From Telopea speciosissima (Eukaryota > Streptophyta > Magnoliopsida > Proteales > Proteaceae), in assembly GCF_018873765.1 (NCBI RefSeq), contig NC_057921.1, forward strand, positions 27,377,784-27,441,783: a stretch of DNA of 64,000 bases, given 5' to 3'. The position numbers were made by a program, and so were the translations under genes. Position 1 is the first letter of the stretch. Each line of letters starts with the position of its first letter. The notes beneath the pieces are model-generated. The model was not told the origin of the DNA. It saw only the letters and a program-made list of their open reading frames with translations, and did no database searches. Of this stretch, positions 55,668-64,000 are shown piece by piece.

Positions 55668-57951
55668 CAAGGTTCTAAGACTCGGGTCTCGGTGGCATCT
55701 CGGCCAAGCTAGAAACCGAGTCGAGTCGAGATCTCGGCGAGTTGGTGCCATTTTTTTTTTTTTGACTTGGACCCCCAACTCGGTGGGTTTTACACATTTT
55801 GGGTCTGAAACTTGGTATCCAGCCTATTTCAGGCCATTTAAACACAATGGTATGCCCAGATTTGCCAAAAAACAAGTCTAAATATGAGTTTTACTTTGGA
55901 CCATAGCTTGGTAGGCAACGAGTCGTACTAAAAGTCTAAAACAACCTACTCTACATATAATTTAGTAAAACTTAGCAAATTTAGCAATCAAAACATTCTA
56001 ATTAGTACATATCAAATTATCAATAAAAGCATTCAAATAAAAAGTTCATTACATCAATGTTCACTGAATTTGTTACATAAAATATGATTGAGTAATAAAT
56101 TCATCCCCAAATTGATCCACAAAGAATTCCCATGTCATGGAATTGCTATAGTGTTGCACATAGTGTGACATAGCTGCCATATAAGTCTTCTCATCAACAT
56201 ATACCAATCTCCCTATCTTAGGGTACATGGGAGGCTGTTGGTATGAAATATAAGATCCACTACTACTGTCATATTGAGTTTGAGGCATGTATGGCTGGTT
56301 TGGGACTGGGAATATGTACCCAAAACCTAATCCAGAGCTTTGTCTGTCATACTCAGCTGCTGACTGCCCATACTGACCATAGGCACTATAATCAGAACCG
56401 GTGCTCTCCTGGCCATAGTCATAGCCATGATGATGCTGAGATGATTGCCATGACTGATGCTCACTAGTAGTATCTATACTCATGCTTCCGAAACTTGCAA
56501 GCATGGTGTTCATACTGTTGTCATCATCTTAAGCATCTGACTGATGTGAGTGTTGGCGACCCTTCTTTCTTTTGTATGTTTTAGGGTGGCCACCATGGTC
56601 TTGATCTTGAGTGGCATGCGTAAACTGAGACTCATCGGTAAAAGGCACAGGGTCCCGCTACATTCCCACCTCATACTGGTACTGCTCGCGCATCCCCTCA
56701 TGACGATCATCATAACAACCGCCATTCGGCATGCCACGACCACCACCACCACCACCATCACCATCATCACCATCACCACTACCATCATCATCAGCAGCAG
56801 GACTTCCTACAGCAGGCTCAAAAGGTTTCGGTGACTCTGCATGTGCACGTCCCTCTTGCGATGACATATAATCCTCAACATCAGTACCGGTTACAGATGC
56901 AATGGTGGGGTCGGGCCTACCCCCAGGCTGATCCATATCAGGTGTACCACGATCCCTCATCCACTGGAATAGGGGATCCTCATCGTCATGAGAGTCCTCT
57001 TGGAAAATGTTGGATAGTTCAATGGGTTCTTTATCATTGGCCTCAATTTCTTCACGTATGTGCCTCATCCTTAATCTCATATTGTAGTGCACATACACAT
57101 GCTGCTCCAGTCGTTCGCTACCCAACCTGTTCCGCCTCTTTGAATGTATCAATGAGAATGTACTCTAGTTGCGCTCACATCCGGAGGATGAACAAGTTTT
57201 TATAATATATTTATTAAATCTGAAAAATAAAATAATTTTTTTAATGGGTGAAAATAAAAAATTAATCCATGGGGCTGTAGAGCATCCCAAGTTGTTTAAC
57301 ATATATCAAATTCATTTTCAAACCATCACTATTCATCCTATTTTTTTCATTTTCTTTTTTCAAATAAATCATTTATTTTTCCAGAAATTATAATAAAAAA
57401 TTTAATAATTGAAAAATAAATCCGACTCCATCAAGTGATAGATCGGGCAAAGATGTTTAACATATATCAAAACCACATGAATCTAACAAGTATTACACAA
57501 TTTTTTTTGAAAAAAATAGATTTGGGAAAAATTAGAAAATACCTTTGAAATCCTACAAATAGGTGATGATTTGGAGTTGAATCTTCACTTTACCACTTGA
57601 ATCTCACTTCAAACATCATAATCCACCAAAGATTTGAGAGAAATAGGAAGAAATTTGAGAGAGAGAGCTCTTGGAGTGTTTTTCTCTAAACTTTAGAGAG
57701 CTTTGGACAGAACTCAAGATTTTTGAGTTCTGTACATTGCTCTCTTTTAAAAAAATGGGCATATGGGCATATGGGTCATGAAAACTGGGTAAAAAACCAT
57801 ATAACTCAATACCGAGATCTCGACGAGATTGAAATTTTATAACTAAAAAAAATAGAGAAATGACAATCATTTTAGGAAACGACTCCCATCTCGACTCGCT
57901 TTCTCACGAAACCGAGAAACTCGGCGAGATCTCGCGAGTTCTCGAACCATG
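55668..57951. mobile_element. 2.3-kb hAT element, 8-bp TSD
   Basis: It begins CAAGGTTCTAAGACTCG, its right end inverts to CATGGTTCGAGAACTCG, and it is flanked by GTTGGTTG at 55660-55667 and 57952-57959. Both ends carry ATCTCGGCGAG-type subterminal repeats. It contains the last part of a hAT transposase on the minus strand and AT-rich DNA, so it is non-autonomous. Confidence 0.85.
56073..57190 (-). pseudogene. hAT transposase C-terminus (hATC dimerisation tail)
   Basis: The minus strand begins CERN-stop-STFSLIHSKRRNRL, where relatives have CERNWS (TAG replaces Trp, near 57165). It continues RLEQHVYVHYNMRLRMRHIR, the end of the hATC dimerisation domain. An acidic Asp/Gly-rich low-complexity region follows (residues coded by 56750-56810). 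After stops near 56657 and 56530, a Tyr/Gln/Ser-rich tail ends at 56073 (GYDYGQ, SAYGQYGQ). The catalytic DDE core and BED finger are missing. Confidence 0.8.
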
Positions 57952-58019
57952 GTTGGTTGTCCATCATAATGGTGACCCATCTAATTTCGACATAGTTTTA
58001 TAACTCTTTAAGCTTGAAG

Positions 58020-58345
58020 GCTTAAAAATGATTCATATTAGAGCTGATTTGGGAGTGGCTCCGATAGATGATAAGCTATGAGAAAGTCATTTGAGGTAGC
58101 ATGGCCATGTTCAATGGAAGCCGATGGATATGTGCCATTATGGGGGGAGTGATTTTATTCAGATTGAAGGAACTAAAAAAGCCAGGGATAGGCCTAAAAT
58201 GACCCTAGGAGAAGTGGTGAAGAAAGATGTGCATGGCTTAGGCCCTTGTATCAAGTATGGCCAATAGCTCTGATTGGAGGGTAAGGATCCATGTAGCCAA
58301 CCCCATTTAGTTGGGATAAGGCTCAGTTGTTGTTATAGTATTGAA
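58020..58345 (+). pseudogene. RTE-type LINE 3' end
   Basis: The frames read IDDKL...SHLR-x-HGHVQWKPM and RDRPKMTLGEVVKKD, then AT-rich DNA after GGATAAGGCTCAGTTGTTGT. This matches the common plant RTE LINE ending (LRWFGHVQRRP, RGRPK-TW, then LGKGLS-x-LL and a TTG-type tail). Stops are present. Only the last ~100 codons remain. Confidence 0.75.
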
Positions 58346-59150
58346 GCAGGTAGGTTAGAATTAGATGACTAAGGCTCTCTTTGGTTTGATCTTGAGAAAT
58401 ATTTTATGGGGTCATAAATTGAAATTACGGTGTTTGGAATGATTTTTACACATTTCAATGAAATTGAAATCGATTTAACCAGAAATAGTGAAATAGCTGA
58501 GGAGCTGTTTCAATTTTGAAATTGAAATTTGTTTCAATCTATTTCGTGCTCCACTTTAATGAGCACGTTGTGTACAATGGCTCCAATATGGGTACCCTAG
58601 TAATTTCCCTTAAAAAAGCCCTAACAAGGGAAGCACTCCCCATTCGAACAAAGCATTGCAAAGGAGGAAGAAGACGAAGTCCGCAACCTCTGCCTCACCC
58701 CCTTTCCCGCTCCACCGTTTTCTACAACCTGTGCCCCACCCTCCCCTCTTGTTCACCAGACTATCTGCAGAAAGCCATAGACGACGAGGGAGTACAATTA
58801 TGGAAGAGGGTATCAGGTTCAGCTTCCCTTCTTTCTTTCTATTTCATTCTTTAGTCTTTGTCTTTGTTTACTCCTTTTTTGACACTAAATCTTTTCTAGG
58901 CAATTGATTTTTGTTTCTGCACTCTCTCTTGCTTCTTGGTCCTTTTCCTTATTCTATTATTTCATTGATTTGGGATTAGACAAGAGAGGTCCATGAAATT
59001 CTTTCTTGTGACTCTTTGTCGTTCTCTGATTAAATATTGTGAAATAGATCCTAAACACCTTCTCTGAGGTTCCTCTCAATTTACATGCTACTTGTGAGGG
59101 CATCTATTTTGATTGTTTCAATTTTATTTCCATTTCTTCATCATGCCTAC
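58346..59150. other. Intergenic, no gene recognised
   Basis: From 58375 to 58550 the sequence (GGCTCTCTTTGGTTTGATCT, repeated GAAATTGAAAT) looks like a decayed MITE. The 112-residue frame at 58516 has no domain and spans a CT-rich stretch. Confidence 0.4.
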
Positions 59151-59164
59151 TGAAACATCCTCTC

Positions 59165-59444
59165 TATTAGAAATTAGAATCTGGATAAAGAAGTCTATAG
59201 AAGAAGAGGAGAAGAGGAGAAGAAGAAAAGAAGAGAAGAAGAGAGAAGAGGAACAGATAGTTTTTTATGTTCTTTCTTTGAACGAAATACACCTATTTAT
59301 AGATGGTCCATCATAACCATCTACAAGCAAAGTCACCCAACTCCCACTTTCTTTTGACAATGGAGGCAGCCTCCCAATTAAGGCTGCCTTCCTTTGTTGA
59401 CAATAGAGGATGATGGGGGAATACCCAATCTACCATTTCTAACA
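59165..59444 (-). mobile_element. Copia 3' LTR (outer boundary approximate)
   Basis: On the minus strand the LTR starts TGTTAGAAATGG at 59444, right after the purine tract GCTTGAGGGAGAG. It contains TATAAATAGG (59291-59300) as a likely promoter. The far end is placed near TATTAGAAATTAGAATC, the imperfect mirror of the start. The 5' LTR is beyond the window, so this cannot be confirmed. Confidence 0.65.
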
Positions 59445-59481
59445 CTCTCCCTCAAGCTGGAGCATATATATCAATCATGCC

Positions 59482-60860
59482 TAGTTTGTTACAAATGTAG
59501 CCAACCCTCCCACTCCCCAGAGACTTAGTAAAAATATCAGCAAGTTATTCTCTAGTCTTGACATACTTTGTAGAGATTATGCCCTGTTGGAGTTTTTCTC
59601 TTACACAGTAACAATCCACTTCAATATGTTTAGTTCTCTCATGGAATACAGGGTTTGAGGCAATATGTATTGCTGCCTGGTTGTCACACCACAACTGCAT
59701 CGGTGGAGAATTCTCAAACCCAAGTTTAGTCAACAACATCTTCAACCAGACCAGCTCACAAGTAGCATGTGCCATGGTTTGATATTCTGACTCTACACTT
59801 GATCTAGCCACTACACTTTGTTTCTTGCTCTTCCATGAGACAAAGTTACCTCCAACAAATATACAGTAACCTGTAGTTGATCTCCGATCAATCGGTGATC
59901 TGTCCCAATCTGCATCAGAAAATCCCTCAACTCGTGTATGTCCATGATTAGTATACACTAACCCGCGTCCTGGAGCCTTCTTGAGATATCTCAAAATTTG
60001 AATGATAGCATCCCAATGAGGAGCCCTAGGAGATGACATGAACTGACTCACAACATTAACCGAAAATGAGATGTCAGGCCGAGTGAATGTCAAGTAATTT
60101 AGTTTTCCAACCAACCTTCTGTGCCTTTCTAGATCATCAAGAGCATCTCCCTCATCTGCAGCAAGTTTGACATTGGGATCCATTGGATTATCAAGAGGTT
60201 TACACCCTAGCATCCCAGTTCCTGTAAGCAAATCAAGAGTATACTTCCGCTGTGAGAGAGATATTCCCTTCCTAGATTGAGCCACTTCAACTCCTAGGAA
60301 ATAATTCAATTTTCCCAAATCCTTAGTCTGAAATCTCTGTTGTAGATGAGTTTTCAAACTATCAATTCCTGTAGAATCATCGCTAGTAATCACGATGTCA
60401 TCAACGCATACAATTAGAAAATCCTGTCGGTACTACTTTGACAAGAGAAAAGAGAGTAGTCGCTATTGCACCGTGACAAACCAAACTCAAGTACTACCTC
60501 TGTAAAGCGGCCAAACCAGGCCCTCGAAGACTGTTTCAGTCCATACAATGATTTCTTCAATTTACAAACCAACCCAGACTCCCCCTGAGCAACAAACCCA
60601 AGAGGTTGCTCCATATACACCTCCTCCTGTAGATCACCATGGAGGAAAGCATTCTTGACATCCAATTGATGCATGGGCCACCGATGAGAGGCGGCAAGAG
60701 AGATCAGGATACGAATGGAGGATAGCTTGGCAACCGGAGAAAATGTATCCAAGTAATCTACACCATACATCAGTGCATGGCCTTTAGCCACCAAGTGAGC
60801 TTTCAGGCTAGCAAGAGAGCCATCAGCATTAACCTTGACTACATAGAGTCATAGACCCAA
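59482..60860 (-). pseudogene. Ty1/copia reverse transcriptase and RNase H
   Basis: RT motifs are DTFSPVAKLSSIRILISLAA, QLDVKNAFLHGDL, CKLKKSLYGLKQSSRAW and the catalytic VCVDDIVI (usually VYVDDI; the Tyr is Cys). RNase H follows with GFSDADW, GGNFVSWKSKKQ, SSVESEYQ and LWCDNQAAIHIASNPVFHER, and ends KTRE-stop-LADIFTK. A stop or frameshift near 60414 separates the RT halves, and another stop is near 59545. Long frames (282 residues) show the copy is fairly young. Confidence 0.9.
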
Positions 60861-61099
60861 TGACAACCAATTGCAGACTTCCTAGTGGGCAATGGAACAA
60901 GATCCCAAGTGTGTTTGTATTCCAAAGCCTGTAATTCTTCTTCCATAGCTGTCCTCTAACCAGAAATAGATAATGCCTCTGTAATTGTCTTAGGAACAGG
61001 ATGAGATGCAACAGTGGAAAGACAAGTTTGAAAGGTAGAAGATAAACCAGAATAAGAAACATGAGAAGATAGAGAGTGTTGAACACACAGACGTGTACC

Positions 61100-62171
61100 T
61101 TATCGATGAGCAATGGGCTGGTCCAAGTCAGAAAGAATAGGGGTGGGGGTAGGATCAGCAGACGGCAAAGACGCGACATCAGGTGGAGGATCAATGGGGG
61201 CAGCAACTTCTTCCCTTAGATGACAATGGTAAACATTGATAACAGGAGGCTGCAAAGGAGATTGAATAACATGAAGAGGAATATCCTTATCTAAGGAAGG
61301 ATCCACAAGAGGCCCATCCACATATGACTGAGACTCAAAGAAAGAAACATCAGCAGTAAGAAAATACTTACGAAGAACAGGAGAATAACACCGATACCCC
61401 TTCTGAACACGAGAATAACTCACAAAAATACATTTAATAGCTTTGGGATCTAACTTGGATAATCCCGGAGTATGGTGTCGAATATAGCAGGCACACCCAA
61501 AGATACATGGTGGCAATGGAAACAGAGATTCAGAAGGAAAAAAGCAAAGCATGAGGAATGCCACCACCCAAAAGAGAAGAGGGCATACGGTTAATAAGAT
61601 GACGAGCAGTTAATACTGCATCAACCTAAAAAGACTTGTTCACTTTCATTTCAAAGAGAAGGGACTGAGTAACTTTCATCAAGTGGCGGTTCTTCCTTTC
61701 GGTCACACCATTTTGTTGGGGTGTGTCAAAACAAGAAGACTGATGAATGATTCCATGAGTGGTCATAAAATCAGAAAAAGGAATAGAAAAATATTCGCGT
61801 GCATTATCACTACGCTAAATTTTAACATAACATCCAAATTGATTCTTAATTTCATCAATAAATGAGGAAAAGATGAAAAATAATTCAGACCGACATTTCA
61901 TTAAATATAACTAAGTAACACGAGAATGGTCATCAACAAAAGTAACAAAATATTTAAAGATCAGTGTGGACGTTACACGACAAGGACCCCACACATCAGA
62001 ATGAACTAAAGAAAAAGGATGTGTGGCCCGTTTATTGACACAAGGGGGATAACTCACACTGTGGAGCTTTCCAAACTGACACGACTCACAATTTAAAACT
62101 GAAAGGGAATGAAAACTAGTAAAGAGTTTCTGCAAACTCTATAAGGAAGGATGATCAAGCCGACAATGGAT
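61100..62171 (-). pseudogene. Ty1/copia integrase region, frameshifted
   Basis: The minus strand reads CESCQFGKLHSVSYPP, then HSDVWGPCR with the first catalytic Asp and YFVTFVDDHSRVT. In other frames come RSDNAREYFSIPF with the second Asp, and PQQNGVTERKNRH with the catalytic Glu. Near 61440 ALLFSFRLNLCFHC-type sequence leads to IKCIFVSYSRVQKGYRCYSP. Several frame changes occur (for example near 61910 and 61567). Confidence 0.82.
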
Positions 62172-63586
62172 CTAATGAGGGAAGGATGTACTCGAACAGG
62201 CAACCGAAGGTGCGTCCTCAAGAAGATATAGCCCCCTGGATGCCCTGTCTCTACCAATCGTCTTCTTCGTCTGCAAATCCTGAAAAACACAAGAATCAGG
62301 GAAAAAGGTCATAGAACAGTTGTAGGCATTGGTGAGTTGACTAACAGATAAGAGATTAAAAGGAAATTTGGGTAAATACAATACAGAAGATAATGACAAA
62401 GAAGAAGTGGGTTGAACAGTACCAGTGCCTTTGACTGTAGCAAAGGAACTGTCAGCAAGAGTAACACTAGAATTAGAGGTCTGTAAGGAGGAAAAGAGAC
62501 CTAAGGTTCCAGACATATGGTCTGAGGCCCCTGAATCGATAATCCAGGGCCTAGAGGTGGAGAGACATGCAGTGGCATTACCTGTCTGAACAAAAGTAGC
62601 AGTGAAAGAAATGTCCTGAGAGGCCTTTCCTTGGTCGTAGTGGGCATATTCCTCCTCTGTCATGGTCAAAGTCACACGACAGTCTTCCATAGGCTCAAAT
62701 GGGGATGCTGGTTCAGTACTAGCAGTGTTAGCTATCTTGGACTGTAGGGGTTTGCCATGTAATTTTTGACAAAAACATTGAATATGGCCAGGTTTGTCAC
62801 AATGATGACAAGTCCTTGTAGGACCAGATTTACCAGACTTATCAGATGAATCGTGAATACCAATAGGTATTGCGGTGGGAGGATTTTTAGCAGGCTGACA
62901 ACCCCCACCATGACCACTACTAATAAGGGCAGTGCTATCATCATCAGAAGAAGCTCGAGTTGGGTCATGAGACACCCGTAGAACTTGAGAAAAGGTATCT
63001 GCAAGAGATGGAACTATAACACCTCCAAGAATCTGAGATCGAACAGATTCAAATTCTGGGCTCAAGCTGCCCAAGAAACCCATAACCGCCAACTGCTCAC
63101 ATTGTTGTTGCATTTGTGTCACATCAGATGTAATGGCCAGCAAGGCATTCAGTTCTTTGTACATTCTTTTAAAGTTTGCAAAATGTTGTGTAACAGGACG
63201 ACCCTTCCGATCAACCCGATAAAACTCTTGAGACAGCTCATAAATCCTGGAGAGATTGTTGTGTCCAGAATATAAAACAGCTAGATAATCCCATAGTTCT
63301 TGAATAGTATCAATGTGAGTCACAAGATCTAGGATATTACTATCCATAGAGTTCAACATCTGTCCTAAGATATGGGCAGCAGTAATCTCCCAAGTAGTTG
63401 TATCCATGCTAGCAGGTTTCTTCCCAGTCAAATGATTTTCACACCTCTACCTGTGAGAACCAAGGACACAATCTTGGGTCATTGCTGAAAATTTTGACTG
63501 CCTTCCAACTTCTTGGAAGTCAGGAAATTTGATGAAGAGGATACCACCTCAGTCACCATCTTTGTATCCTTCGATGTCTCACCCAT
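62172..63586 (-). pseudogene. Ty1/copia gag and protease
   Basis: A start at 63586 gives MGETSKDTKMVTEVV and then, after a stop near 63480 and a frame change, a 419-residue open frame. It holds gag (VTHIDTIQELWDYLAVLYSG, NNLSRIYELSQEFYR) and a zinc knuckle CHHCDKPGHIQCFC (C-x2-C-x4-H-x4-C). Next is the protease DSGASDHMSG and the pre-integrase segment ASRGLYLLEDA. Only the first ~50 codons are broken. Confidence 0.88.
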
Positions 63587-64000
63587 GAATGCCTTCAAAC
63601 AAAAAGGAACACCAAGAAAACACCAAACAAACAGCAACAACCTTCAAACAATCACCAGAATTACATAGAGCAAGTATACCGAACAGCACACAACCCATCA
63701 CACAATCGAACATTACACAGTCCATAAAAAAAATCGATAAAATCGATTTAAACATATATCTCAACAATATTGGAAGCAAACCAGCAGCATAACAATCCCA
63801 AAAATCGATTCATAAAATCGATATCAAAGTAATAGACTTCAAAATAGTCCAAATCCAATCAACCATAAAATAATGTAAAAGGCATCGAACCTGAGTTTGA
63901 GTAATGATCGATGTCTTTAAATCATCATGGCAGCCTTCAAAACTTCAAAACTGGGGTAAGAAACCAAAAGTCTTCAAAACTTGATTGAGTCTATCCCACC
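63587..64000 (-). other. 5' leader of the copia element, runs off the window
   Basis: Non-coding sequence between gag and the expected primer-binding site. AAAATCGAT motifs recur (63728-63825) and CTTCAAAACTT recurs (63932-63985). No GCTCTGATACCA-like site is reached before 64000, so the 5' LTR lies outside. Confidence 0.6.

Noticed and set aside
56510..56834. Met/Val-rich and Thr/Ile-rich frames
   Set aside because: They are shifted readings of the GGT/CAC-rich low-complexity part of the hAT transposase tail.

Overview
This is nuclear DNA of a flowering plant: spliced plant genes with GT-AG introns, an intron-bearing elongator tRNA-Met gene, and dense layers of plant transposons. The species cannot be named from the sequence. 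By eye, only one protein gene (a DUF3128 gene) and possibly a phosphofructokinase-subunit gene look uninterrupted. Most other coding sequence is gene fragments or transposon proteins.

Layout. 1-9 kb: a small DUF3128 gene on the minus strand (two exons seen), a broken C-terminal piece of an INDETERMINATE DOMAIN zinc-finger gene, a possible synaptotagmin-4-like first exon, and one terminus of a CACTA element. 9-12 kb: a decayed Ty3/gypsy element. 12-25 kb: tRNA-Met, then the first eight exons (255 codons, frame intact across every splice) of the alpha subunit of pyrophosphate-dependent phosphofructokinase. Its introns hold MITEs, SINEs and LINE pieces, and the second half of the protein was not found. 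25-29.5 kb: no gene recognised.

29.5-45.5 kb is the most striking part. A 14.8-kb Mutator-like element (MULE, 30733-45537) has ~117-bp terminal inverted repeats and a perfect 9-bp target duplication. It carries a decayed MuDR-type transposase and, convergent to it, an open ORF for a GRF-type zinc-finger protein with a C-terminal membrane helix. This recalls the mudrA/mudrB layout of maize MuDR. Its left end overlaps a ~1.34-kb tandem triplication and a copia-type insertion.

46-58 kb holds more structurally complete elements. They are a 3.5-kb MULE (46704-50238) with a LINE inside, a 2.1-kb Pack-MULE (50621-52713) carrying a broken R2R3-MYB gene, and a 2.3-kb hAT element (55668-57951) with the end of a transposase. 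Between the last two lie the first five exons of lysyl-tRNA synthetase with two nonsense codons. 59-64 kb: a Ty1/copia element on the minus strand that runs off the right edge.

At least six short MULE-type MITEs with TGTTCTC- or TTCC-like ends and three with TTTATC-type ends recur through the window. Most have 9-bp target duplications that can be read directly. No operon-like cooperation between genes is expected here. The main theme is capture, truncation and duplication of gene pieces by MULEs.
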